A stretch of 64,000 nucleotides of DNA from Aphrophora alni (lineage: Eukaryota; Arthropoda; Insecta; Hemiptera; Aphrophoridae), in the NCBI GenBank assembly GCA_963513935.1, contig OY740777.1, positions 13,751,092 through 13,815,091 on the forward strand, in the 5' to 3' direction. Each line of letters begins with the position of its first letter. Within the stretch, counting starts at the first letter, position 1. Of the stretch, positions 33,725 through 45,701 are shown in pieces. The position numbers and the translations under genes are program-made. The notes under the pieces were generated by a model, which saw nothing but the letters and a program-made list of their open reading frames with translations, was not told the origin of the DNA and searched no databases.

Positions 33725-36130
33725 ATTGTGAAACTTCTATAGAGAATCAAGTGTGATGATTTTAAATTAGTTTTTATGATGAAGTGTGACCATAGATGAG
33801 ACATTATAGGAAACTAAATGAGTCTGTGCAGTGTTGTTTTATGGCTATTTGGATACATCTGTGGATGATAGTTAAGGCTCCGATTTGAAGATGTGTTGAA
33901 ACTTTTGAGTTGATGATATCAGTTTTCTTGAAAAAGTAAATATTAGTCTAGTAGAGAGAACTGAACCTGAGAGACATATTTTAGAAAGATGGTGAACTAA
34001 ACAAGATGAAGAACAGTAAAGTGTGTAAGAAATTTGCAAGATGGGTAATAAAATATAAATTTACTAAATGAGAACGATTTGGTATGTATAAAAACTTTAA
34101 TATGAAAATATAAAAAAGAGGAAACTAATTTGTGTTTCAACTAAATGAGAAACAGTTGTGCAATTTTTTAAATTAGAATAACTATAATTGAAAGATAAAA
34201 TCATTTATGTTTTGGACTATGACTTTTTAAAAGAGACATTAATCATAATTTTTTTTATTAGTTGAGATTCAATTTTCCCCATGTCAATAGAAAAGATCTT
34301 AAATACCTTAGATTTGGTATTCCATAAAGTTGCTAAATAAGAAGAAACGAACCTTTTAGACCCTAAAATATTAGGAAAAAATTAAAAGATTTAAAATTTG
34401 AGTAATTTGAGAGATATATAAAAGGAGGATTGTTTAGGGTGTAGAAAGGTGATGTCACCGCTTGATATCGTTTGTTATGACGCTCAATATTAGTTCCACT
34501 CATTACAAAATAAACAAAGTCATAGCGTTTATAATGAGGCACTGCCACCTGACAAAACAAATGTACTAAGTGAGAAGCCTCTATAAAGAAAATGTGGCCT
34601 TTAAGAGGAAAATGCAGAACAGCTGATCTCGAAATGCAAATGATTCATGAAACGAATCTTATCTTTCACAAAGGAATAGACAATCCTTCAAGACAACCTT
34701 GACAGGATGATTCTAAAGTATATGGAGCTTATAATGTCTATAGATATTAAACCATCTTTATTTATTAAGGACCACAATAAACCCTTGAGACTGACGTGCT
34801 AAAGGAATAGTCCGTCCAATTGAAGCAGAAGGAGAAACATACATAGTAATTGGAAGAAGGAACATATATATATATATATATATATGAAATGGCAGAGGTA
34901 TGTTTAATTTGTGTTTTTTGTCAATTTTAAAACTCTCAAACTGTTATTTTGTTTTACTGCGAGTTGGGCCCTATAATCAAAAACTGTGAGTTTTACTATG
35001 AGTATGATCTTTAATTTAATCATATTTGTTGGAAAATCAATAGAACATTTTAAGAAATTATGTTTTTAATAATTGCTCCAATTTTTGCAAATAATTTTTG
35101 TTTCGGTTATTACAGGAAAATTTTTCTAAAACTCAATTCATTAAATACAACTGAATTTTATCTTCTCTCTGTGTGCCTTTTCTAGTGGGATGCTTGATCA
35201 ACAATAGTGTTTAAAATGTTATAAATTTGTATTTCAAATACTAATATACAATTTGAAATTAAATGATTATCTATTAATTTCTATAAAATAAATAAATAAA
35301 ATCCCTTTTCCAAATATTAGGCGACTAGAGAGTTTAAAATTATCAATTTGTTTACAAACTTTTAACTAGATATAATCAAAACAAAACACTGCATAAAAAA
35401 ACCTACTTTGATAGAAACGACTTATATGGGCTATTAGTAATAACAAACTACTTAACAAACAGAGAAAATTGAAATAAAACACAATTAACCTATAAAATTG
35501 TCAACAATATCAGTTGTTTGGTTGAGTATTTACTTCTGTTGTTGCAAGAGCAAGGAGTCGATTCTAATTCCCAGTTGAATGCAATCATAACACTAACTTA
35601 ACAAAAAAAATTAATTTTGATTTATTTCATATTAAATTAATGACTTAATCCAATCTTATATTATTTTTAGGCATTTTTTAAAAAGTTTAAAGAATTCAAA
35701 GACATAATAGTGTAAACAAAACTATTTTTCAGGTCTTTTGTAAGAACAGTTTTTAAATTTTTGAATACAAAAATATACACAACATTACAAATTATGTTAT
35801 TAAAACTTTTTTAAACTCACCTGTAGCCCTACTTTGAATTTGATAAGGACATAAGTTTACAATCCTCTAACAACTAATATTACAACCCCTTCCGTGTTTA
35901 TTTAGAAACTAACTTTATCAATGACCAAATACAAATTTTTTCAAATAATTTTTTGTAAAATGCGATGATACATAAACAGTGCAAAAATAACAATCAAAAC
36001 TACTCACCACCATAATGTCAGTCTCGTAAGTTATCAGTTAAAAGTGAAAAAAACTATAGAAGATCTTTGAATCAATATTTATATATTTAAATAGGGCCTA
36101 TACTTACTTTGCTAGTGCTACAAATACATC
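33725..36130. other. AT-rich spacer, no gene
   Basis: It contains a (TA)11 microsatellite at 34864-34885. No coding, RNA or transposon signal is recognised. Confidence 0.55.
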
Positions 36131-36134
36131 ATTA

Positions 36135-36385
36135 ACATAAATCATATTTGATTAAAATAGAGCTTTTACAATGACGGCGGTTTAGTTTAATTTTTTGCCA
36201 ATTATTCCTAAACTGTAATATTATTTTATTTTTGATTTTTACACAAAGGATTTGATCTTTAATCTTCAAATTTCACTAAAATTTTAATGAAATCAGTAAT
36301 ACAGTTTTTGAGAAATTACATCTTTCATAAAAGCCTAATGGTTAAATTTTTGTTTTTTTACCGATAACTCATGAACTGACATTTT
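36135..36385 (+). repeat. Old dispersed repeat T, copy 2
   Basis: See 17831-18060 for the shared landmarks. Confidence 0.6.
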
Positions 36386-36814
36386 TAGAAAGATGGCAAC
36401 CGATATGTTTTGTGTGAGTTCTTAGACGATACAATTCAGCAAAATTTGATCAAAATCGTTGGACTTAGAGCTTTAAATGTGTTTATACAGAATATTCTAC
36501 TAGCCCTAAAGTATGGATTATTCCACTGCCGCATATTTAAAAGCATAGCTATACAGTTTTTAAATTGGCCAGTAGAGAGTACCACAAACAGAAACGGTAT
36601 ATAGATGGAGACTAGGAACAATTTGTAAATTTACTTGTAATGTGATTGGTCAAAAATGTGTTTCCTTGGTGATTTGGTATCTTTGTGATAACCCTTAAAC
36701 TGGTCTAAGCGGAATATTCTGGTTCTCCCTGTATAAGGAAGTTGACCTGTTATAATTGCTGTGTTATATTGCGAGTGTTTCCATTGGATCACATATTATT
36801 CAAAAACTTTGTGG

Positions 36815-37240
36815 TGATCAGCCCACCACAATTCCCCCTGCACTCGGGGTGGCAGTCATGAGTCCGCATCCGGTGCATCACCAGTTGCCCGGTGCCACAA
36901 ATGCAGGGGTAGCGGATGATGCCTTGCATGTTCCCCCACCCTGCGAGCTCAGAAGTCGGGTCACACATGAAAGAAGAACCAGTTGTGCACCACATTCGGA
37001 AGGAACTGGACCTGTTGGAAGGCTGAAGTGTCAGATTTAACGTGGATTCATCATTGTATATACCTTTGTTCCTAGTTTAAACCCCCCCCCCCCCCAATAA
37101 TGGCTTAATAGTCAAATTGGGTAGGGTCAGTCAACCCCGGGTTAAATGGTGCGCAAACATTCGGCTTTTCGCGATCACCGGTGCAGTGTAGAATGGCGGC
37201 CATCTTAGGCTAGTGTCTACATCGGGGCCACTATTTTTGT
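36815..37240. other. GC-rich patch of unknown origin
   Basis: This is one of the most GC-rich stretches in the window, with a C15-16 run at 37081-37096. Open frames exist on both strands (36756-37040 plus, 36789-36995 minus), the minus one holding a C-x-C-x20-C-x3-C pattern (CIC...CHPEC), but neither shows a family I can name. A CpG-containing segment at 37130-37230 includes GAATGGCGGCCATCTTAG, a YY1-like core. It could be a promoter, an exon or a decayed retroelement. Confidence 0.35.
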
Positions 37241-37244
37241 TAGA

Positions 37245-38345
37245 GTCAATCCCTAGTGTATAATAATATTGATAAATACGTTAATTATATTATATCTAAT
37301 TTTAGTAATTATTTAGAGTATTAGTAATAGTCCCTAATCACGTGCTGGCTGACTGAGTGGTATTTAGTTTTAGTCGATAGGTCTGGGCTGTGACCGTTGT
37401 GCCAACCAAGTTTTAAAAGATCCACGATCCTCTATTACCCACCTAAATTAATAATAATAATCATTAATAAGTATACATTTGCCTCTACTTCTATAATTAT
37501 AAAATTAATAATATTTCAATTTATTTATTTTTCCATTTCATATTTTATATATATTTCAATTGTATTTATAACAATTTACGTAGTACATTAAAAAAAATCG
37601 TGTTTATAACTAGAAAATGTTTAATTTTTAAAAAAATTAATGTTTTAAATTTTTAACTAGCATAAATATAGTTAAATAATTAAAAAAAGGAACTTTAATG
37701 AATCAATATTTTTCCATAAACATGTAAGTTAGATGGGATGGGCAATTTACCTGCAACGCTCGATAAGGGTAAAGTAATTTATTGTTATTGTGTATATTTA
37801 TGTCGAACCCTACTAACAATATTTCTATGAAAGAACTGAGAAATTGTGTTAATTTGATCTATTAACACTACACCAATTGACACTAGCGTATCTGTGAAAT
37901 ATATGTAACACCTAAAAAGAATTATAGTCGTCAAATAAAGATCTAATTATTACAACAAAATAATTTATACTAAACATAAATTAAAGTTTTCAATGAAAAC
38001 TTAAAAATTACTTATATACAACCTTAAATAAATATACATTCGTAAAAATAACTTGATACAAATACAATTACATTTTGATTATTTTAAAATAAAAAGAAAA
38101 TTTCTGGTATATGACATTTCTTATTACAACTTAAAACTAAAATTCTAATAGCCAATAGAAATAACTATATAGAAACAAATTTTATTAAAATTCAATTTGA
38201 ATTTGTTTTTTCAAGTAAATTTGTTTTTATTCAATTAGGATTTTCCAAGATTTTATTTAATTCCTAAATTTTACTTAACTAAATATCCGTTTGGTTTTAT
38301 AAATTGTTCTTTATTAGTAATAGATAATTCCTCTGTCCACAAAAA
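37245..38345. other. AT-rich spacer, no gene
   Basis: Only simple AT-rich sequence is seen. Confidence 0.6.
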
Positions 38346-38351
38346 CAAAAA

Positions 38352-38640
38352 ACCGCTCAGGGATTTACTATAGTGAGTACAGTGTGGCAATCCCAAGGGT
38401 CCCACCTGGATCTACACCTTTTTTCATGTAGTCTTGGAATAGATCCCTCTCTTTCATCTTTCTTATCAGGTCTCTCTTGACCAACTCTTATTTAAACCAA
38501 CGCTTGACCGACTCTGATGCTATTCGAGTATTCAAGGGCTAGGAGGTCTTCATTTTACATTCTTTTCTTCCTTTATCTACAAGGCGATGATGACTGAGAG
38601 GTTTTTCCCCCTTATATAGCAAGAATAACTTATTATTATT
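38352..38640 (+). repeat. Dispersed repeat R, near-complete copy
   Basis: It runs from CGCTCAGGGATTTACTATAG through GATCCCTCTCTTTCATCTTT to GATGATGACTGAGAGGTTTT and then ATTATTATTTAG. It has a small duplication in the GACCAACTCTTATTTAAACC region. Confidence 0.75.
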
Positions 38641-38644
38641 TAGT

Positions 38645-39858
38645 TTATACTTTTTTTAATATCTAGATGCACATAGTTATCGTCATCAGAGGTTCTGTTA
38701 CTAAACTGGAATACACATTTAAACCTATACTGACATAAGTGATGGCCTGCCATTCCTATGAGCTTGAGATGATGATGTCATTGACATGAGACATGACATT
38801 TACGATAACCTTACCACGGATCCAGCACCTAATGTGTGTAAATATTTGCTGTTTAAACCACTTAAATCGAATACTAATAATATTGTTTTTTAAAGTTATC
38901 ACTAATCTCACACCAAGATCAGTGACATGCTGTGAAGTGGGAGGGTTGGTAAGACATCACATATATGTTAAATTATACTTAAATGTTAGTTCGTGTTTAG
39001 AAGTAGAACTCTCTGATAATGATAACCATGTTAACAAAATCTACATAAAATTATTTAACAATTGAGGTAGTCACTGCCGGTACAAATTAATTGCAGCAAA
39101 ATTATTGCTCGCTTAACTTTGCCTTTTGAAGCTCTACTTGACTTGTTTTATTAATGAAATCCATTACTCTATTACTATTATTATAAATTAGTTCTAACAG
39201 AAATATGAAACAATATTATTTTATATGTGAAAATATTTAATTATAAATTTCCTTCCTAATTTTTATGAACAAAATTGTAAGTTGATTGTAATAGACGTAG
39301 TCATACAGTTATAAAAAATAAAAATATCACACGCAAAAACAATTATTAGTAGGTACTTTACAAAATTAACACATTAAAAAAGCCAATTCATTTGTGTATC
39401 AAAATCACTAAGATGGTGTACAACAGTTTGAAAACATCAATATTATTTAGAAACAATAAATAATAAAGTTAGAATATATTTTTGTCAATGCTATTGGTAA
39501 GAATAGTCTAGCGAATAAGCTAACATAATCTATCAATTAATACATTAACTATTAGAGCTCGGATCTAAAAACAGAATGGTGGACATTGCCCTCATGACCT
39601 TGTGCATTAGGGCCAAGTGACATACGTGAACTCATGTAGACAAGCTGTAAGGGATTACGAGAATAACTAATTAATAATTATTGTATGTTCAGTTACTGTT
39701 CCTGTGCTTGTGGATAGAGGAATTGACAATTACTATTGCAAATTTCACTACAGTATTTGTTGAAGATTGTAAATTGATCTTCAGTTCAGCTTGTATTTTA
39801 TGACGACTTGATTCAGATTGAAAATTTCTACTTTGTATACAATTAACAATTTTTAGTT
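38645..39858. other. AT-rich spacer, no gene
   Basis: An open frame of 90 codons (38793-39065, plus) has no recognisable domain. Nothing else is seen. Confidence 0.5.
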
Positions 39859-39861
39859 ATA

Positions 39862-41162
39862 CGAGAGACATTTTTTAAGTAAAGTCCGGTTTGTATTTGT
39901 GCCAATATACTCTACACAAAAAGATGATGTGTTTATATGAATCAATAGTCAGGTGTTAGCAATAGTTTAGTCGTTTTGGCGTTAGTTGTTCGTATTCATC
40001 TGTTTATAATGAGTGGTACAATTTTGATCGCACCAAGTGTGAAGTACGAGTAGTAATTTAATTTTTGGTGAAATATAACATTTGGGAGCTGAAATTCACC
40101 GGGAAATTTGTCCCGTTTATGGGTTGATTATGAGTGATGCAAAAGTAAGACAGTGGTATCATTTATTTCAAGAAGGGCAAACATTTGTGACAAAGAATGT
40201 ATCGATAGACCATCATTGATCACGGATGATTTGATTGAAAATTTGACCAAAAATTTGTACAAATTGTCACTTCACTATGTTACAATTGTTTTTGATGTTT
40301 TCTAATGTTTCATGATATATCAAGTTTGACTGAAAAATTTACCTATAGAAAGTTGTATATATGATGATGAGTGCCGAAGATGTCAACTGAGAGAGACACA
40401 CAGAGATGTCTTGTAGCACATGAATATTTTTACATTACCAAAATAAAAGTGATGAATTGTTTAATCACAATGTTACTCCGACATCAAAACGATCCAACAG
40501 TGACTGATCCAACAGTGACAACAGTGATTTGTCCCCCCCCCCCCCTTCTAGACTGGAGATTTTTACACTACAACGTTCGGCAAAGAAGTTCATGGCTACT
40601 GTTTTATGGGGCAAAAGGGGTTTTTAGTTGTAAAATTCTGTAATTTTACTGTTGTAAAATTCTGTATAACTACTGTGACAACCAATTTGTATTGAAAAAT
40701 GTTAAGAAATCTTAAAAAAACTATACAAAACAAACAATGTGGGATGCTGTCTCAAGGAATTTTGTTTTTGCACGACAATGTTCCAGCCACACACGGAACA
40801 TCTCCAGTGAATAAATTAAAACGATTTCATTGGGAAATTTTTTATCACCTACACTATAGCTCTTAGCAATTATTCTTATCTTTTTTTCATTTTCAACTCT
40901 GGCTTGCATTTGCAGAGGTTTCATCGATGGCAATGAATTGAAAAATAATGTAACACTGGTTTAAATTGTAGGCGGCAAAATTTTTCAAAGAGGAAATGAA
41001 CAAGTTAATGAAATGTTATGAAAACTGTGTTTGATATTGAGGGCAACTATGTAAAAAATATGAAAATAAATGTTGTTTTTATTTATAGAAATAAAATTTG
41101 TTTTATTTTCTAGGTTTGTATTTAATAATCAAACCGGGCCTTACTTAAAAACACATTCTTCA
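39862..41162 (+). mobile_element. Full-length but inactive mariner-type element (1301 bp)
   Basis: Terminal inverted repeats align as TTTTTAAGTAAAGTCCGGTT at the left (from 39872) and, complemented, TTTTTAAGTAAGGCCCGGTT at the right (to 41151), with outer bases CGAGAGACA and TGAAGAATGTG. TA dinucleotides flank at 39860-39861 and 41163-41164. The length is that of an intact mariner, so this copy is complete but decayed. Confidence 0.85.
40080..41060 (+). pseudogene. mariner transposase pseudogene
   Basis: Pieces in changing frames follow the family order. The N-terminal helix-turn-helix part reads EIHREICPVYG and SDAKVRQWYHLFQEG. A central part keeps a TTFGKEVHGYCFMGQKG segment corresponding to the family's K.M.T.FWD..G. 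The later part reads NLKKTIQNKQCGMLSQGI, LFLHDNVPATHG and LKRFHWEIF. The second catalytic Asp survives in HDN; the first (normally in a TGDE motif) and third (normally in S.DL..SD) are not recognisable. Stops and frameshifts are frequent, so the gene is dead. Confidence 0.8.
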
Positions 41163-41164
41163 TA

Positions 41165-41880
41165 TTAATTGTAAAATTCCATTCTGAATAGTTAATAGTT
41201 TAATCTCACTCTTAAAACAAAAACACATATATTTTTAATCTAACACTTCGCTTCGAAAACAAACAACAATCTTAATATATCTCTTACGCCAATATAAAAT
41301 TTAAAACATTTCACTATGAACAATTTAAAAATGTTTTAATTATAACATTATTAAATTAAATTTAGATATTGATTAAAAACAAATCATAACCAGAATAAGA
41401 GATAAAACTTTAGCTTAAAATAAAATCTGGTCAGTGAACATCCTTTTATATATAATACTTTGAATACATCCATTGGTCCCTTTTACAATTGACTTTAAAC
41501 ACTTAACATTTCTGTAAGTACAACACGGAATAAAATAATTCACTATGAAATACTACAATTAATTATACTTTAGTACAGCCTAACTTGAGGTAAAACTGAT
41601 AGGCCATAAATAATCCATGTTTGGCAAAGATTAGGAGCACAGTGACTTTCAAAGAAGGCAATCAAATAAGGTGTTTATATTAAGATTTTTACAAGGATAA
41701 ATTTAAAATTGTCATTTGAAATCAGCAAATTCTATGTACTTAGTTATATAAGTTTTAAACCTTGTATCTGCTATATTTTTTTAATTAGTTTGTGAAACAG
41801 TATTTCTTTTAATGGGTAAGAAATTATAAAATGTTTCCTTTTTTTAAATCAAATAACTACAATTATTCTGAGAAACATAT
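41165..41880. other. AT-rich spacer, no gene
   Basis: Nothing is recognised. Confidence 0.6.
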
Positions 41881-41883
41881 ATA

Positions 41884-42922
41884 ACGGGTGATCAATTCAA
41901 GTGAAGACTTAGAAATATCTCTAAAAACAAGCTTAGTAGGAAAAAATACTCCAGATAAAAAGTTAATATTTTTGTGCTAAAATTATACTATCCCCTCTTC
42001 CACTTCAACAAAGGATGGTTGACTTTAAATCTTAAATGGAATTTTTTTTTATTCATGATATATGGCGCTGCAATTGGAAAAAATTATTGGTTTTGATTTT
42101 CAAGGAAATCCTACGTCTTTTATTATAAAATTATGCAACAATGAAAAAAAGTTTTTATTTTAAACATTATTTTCAAATCATTGTTAGTAGGGAATGTCTT
42201 TTCCTAGAAATTCAATTGCATTACGCATCAATCGAAAGAAAAATGAAAATAATTGGCAAAATCAAAAGTGATGTAATTTTTCAAATAACAATCGAGAAAA
42301 GATGAGTTAGGTGCTGATTTTATTTGTATGCCAAAAAGGTAGCTTCTACCACTGTAAAAGTTACTTAAAATTGTTTCCCGCAATAATTGTTTGCCATAAA
42401 GCGAAAACAGAGTTAATTAAATACAAATAAATTAATACATTTGCTATTTATTTTAATTTTGTGATGATGTATAAAAAATAATTGAGACTAATTGAAAATC
42501 GCAAAAAGTATAAATTACCTTCTTTCTCTTGACAGTCGGGTATGGTGAATATCTAAATTAACTGAAACAAAAAACTATCACGTCCACTTCGTTGTTCCTG
42601 GGTAACGCTAAAAGTAGTTTCTTTTAAAAATTTAACATAGCTGACTTTATTTGTAGATAGCAAGAGCATTTCATGCATAACCACAAAATTTAATTTTGGT
42701 GATAACAATCTTTCACAAATCAAAAATCTGTTGAATAAAACTCACTTATTTTCCCCCGCAGAATCTGAATCAGTAACAAAAATGGGGGTTCTGATTTAAG
42801 GTTTCAAAATTACCCCACTTCAAAAAGGCCCCTCAAAAATATTAACTTTTTATTTGGAACATTTTTGTACCATGTTTATTTTTCAATATATTTTATGTCT
42901 TCACTTAAATCGACCACCCATT
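41884..42922. mobile_element. TA-flanked DNA element with about 100-bp inverted ends (1039 bp)
   Basis: Left end GGGTGATCAATTCAAGTGAA (41887 onward) matches the complement of the right end, GGGTGGTCGATTTAAGTGAA. Similarity continues through AAAAAGTTAATATTTTTG on each side, about 100 bp in. TA dinucleotides flank both ends (41882-41883 and 42923-42924). The interior has no transposase frame, so this is a non-autonomous element, possibly of the Tc1/mariner superfamily. Confidence 0.7.
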
Positions 42923-43288
42923 TATATATATTTTAACATTGCTTAGAATAGTTTACAAATGTAAATATTAATGATTTGTCTTTGTTTGCTCGCTTAGTGA
43001 GTCAACATGCTCATCCCTGTGCAGTCAGGTATACAGAATAAAGGTCAAAAGGACAATGGCAAGTTATAACATTGGGTTTTGCAAATATATTGTACAATTT
43101 AAAAAAAAAATTGATTCATAGCAAGATTAAAATATAAGCAATTACAATTACTCAAACTGGAAATGACCTGTAATCACTTATTATCTCAAGGCCATAGTTG
43201 TTATCATAAAACAGTAGACTCTTTGACTATATAAAAATGCAGTACTCCTTTTCAAAACCATTTACAGTGGTAATACCTGATTGTAAAG

Positions 43289-43600
43289 AATGGCTAGAAG
43301 AAAAAGAGCCTTTACCCGTTTATGAACTGGAGTGGTTCACAAACAGCTTTAAAGCAAAGGTTGGAATTTAAGGAGGCAGACCTGAGCAGGTACTACCCAT
43401 TGTTTTCAATCAAAAATAACAACCTTAATGGAATGTGTCCAACAAAATTTAAGACTTGGCTATAAGGATAAGGATACAAACAGTCAGACACCTTAAAAAA
43501 ACCAGGATTTTAATGAATCTGGGTCAAAATTAATCTGGGATTGTTTCAGTATTACATCATGGTTGAGTAGGCTAAACAATGTTAGACTTTGCAGAGTTTT
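43289..43600 (+). repeat. Dispersed repeat V, copy 2
   Basis: Homologous to 32838-33190; here the phrase TCTGGGATTGTTTCAGTATT parallels the TTTGGGATAGTTTCAGAATT of copy 1. Confidence 0.55.
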
Positions 43601-43609
43601 TAACAAACA

Positions 43610-44485
43610 GGGAATGAATCTGCAGATGTGTTTCGTAACAAACCATCAGCAGTGAAACTCGTAGGACCTTTGCCGTTATATGGAGTATCCAAAGATTGGC
43701 AATACGAGTCATTAGAATTTGGGTTCAGAAAGAGTTGGAGAAGAGATAGGGACAATTTAAAATTTATGAAGAAGTCATAAGACTCTAAGATCATCGTTTT
43801 CACCACTTATAAACATAACATAACCTTAAAATGTAAATCATTTTTCAAGAAAATCTAGTCTAGGAAGGAACGAAGTGAGTTTCATTACTGTAGTTTAGCC
43901 AGCGGACCACATGCTTATATCTCGTGTCTCATCTAAAGTGAATGAATAGCTAACTTTTTAACTTCTGCCAGCTTACTTCTAAATGGGAGACTCCCCTTAT
44001 TTTAAATTGACGTTTTTTGGAGCATATTCAAATTTTCAAAAGTTTTTGCTATTTTACAATATGATGCCAAACTTGAAAATTTCTTACGGAAACCTCTATA
44101 TTTTTGATGATTTTGGATAGAAAATGTAATTTTTTATTTGTTTTTTTTTCCATAAACAAAACTGTTTAATCGCTAGTAACTCTCTTTGACATTCAGGCCG
44201 AGGTAGTTTAGTCCCACGATATTCCTTTTAAAATTAACTTTGTCTTGACATCGGGTTTTGTACATATTGTTAAAAATAAATGTATCCTGTTTTATGTAAT
44301 TATTTTTACAAATTTAAATAACAGTAAACTAAGCAGAAAAAAACCTTGTCTCTTTTTACTAGAGTTGGTCGGAAAATATGCAAAACTGAACCCCCCCCTT
44401 TAAAAACAATATTGGATCATTTACTTTGAAAATATAATACTGTATTACACCATACTTGCTTGTGTTTTATATTTGTTTAAACTAA
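43610..44485. other. AT-rich spacer, no gene
   Basis: Nothing is recognised apart from a C9 run near 44391. Confidence 0.55.
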
Positions 44486-44489
44486 ACTC

Positions 44490-44705
44490 CACAACGCAAG
44501 CCTGGTAGGCTTTTCAAGTTGGGTAATGTGTCGTTAGCACATTGAAATTCCCTTCACTTTGTTCTAGCCTTCTCACAGAGTTCAATAGCTTCTCTATTTT
44601 CTTCATGAAACTGGGTCAACTCCGTAAAGTTTGAGCCCTGATGGGGATTGAGCTCGGAATCTCTCATTCATGAAGACTAACCACTCGGACGAGTCAGGAA
44701 CTCTT
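44490..44705 (-). repeat. tRNA-derived SINE, copy 1
   Basis: On the minus strand CCGAGTGGTTAGTC (44675-44688) resembles a tRNA A box and GAGCTCAATCCCC (44643-44655) a B box. The body contains AAACTTTACGGAGTTGACCC, shared with the copy at 57785-58020. Such elements are transcribed by RNA polymerase III and moved by LINE machinery. Confidence 0.65.
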
Positions 44706-44709
44706 AGTT

Positions 44710-45695
44710 TTATAAAATCTCTAGTATATACACAGAAACACAACAGTACATATTCGTCTTGATAAACCAAACTTACTGTAGAATCAATTTTTCTTGTCAA
44801 CACTATAGAGGCATTAATCTAATTATTTCTATAAAATGGATACATTTACATAGTTCACTACAGGGAAAAACAATTTAACAATAACCGGAAATGCTGTGAA
44901 GTCTCTTATAACAACTAAAACTTACAAATAGGCCGTTAAATTATTCAATATTCACACTGTCCACTAAGAACTGTATTAAATATCTTATTATAATATTGCG
45001 TATTAATATATTATAGTTATGAATAGTTAAGGCTATAATTGATTAGGCAATTTAATTATAATCAAATATATAGGAAAATAGATTCACTCATTGTTAATTT
45101 GATTCCTTGAAACTTTATAATGGAATATTAAAATATTATTGCAATTTAAAAGATATTCCTACCACAAAATAGTTTGTGTAAAATATTATTAATCAGAATT
45201 TGCTATTTATGTACATGTACTAGTTGCTGTACAGATGAAATGTTGGTCATTAGGTAGGAAAACTAAAATAAATTAATGTTTAAAAGGAAAATATTTGTAC
45301 AGATATATAGTTTGGCCACCAAATATAGAAGTTCAAATGAACAGACTATACAATTCATATTTGTTAATACAAAATTAACATAATGCTTTGGATATTCCAT
45401 TATCTTTATGGACTAACAGGTATGAAAGTTCAATTGTTGACAGATTTATAACGAGAAATAAGAATTCAGTAACAAACTGAATTATACTAAAAAATAAAAT
45501 GGAAAGAAGTGATATTGTGGTCACATATAAAACACACAGCAAACTTGAATCAAATTTGAGAACCGAGAGCATAAAACAAAGTGGACCTAAAAGAAAAAAC
45601 TGGCATATACAAAATAACATTTAATAAATATCCTAGCTTTTATATCTGACAAACAAGTCGATCATTCCAAAAAATTTAAAAAATACTGAACACTT
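44710..45695. other. AT-rich spacer, no gene
   Basis: Nothing is recognised. Confidence 0.55.
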
Positions 45696-45701
45696 CATTA
45701 A

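Noticed and set aside
37081..37096. Poly-C runs (also near 26938, 40525 and 44391) as a regulatory signal
   Set aside because: They are simple homopolymer tracts at unrelated places with no shared flank.
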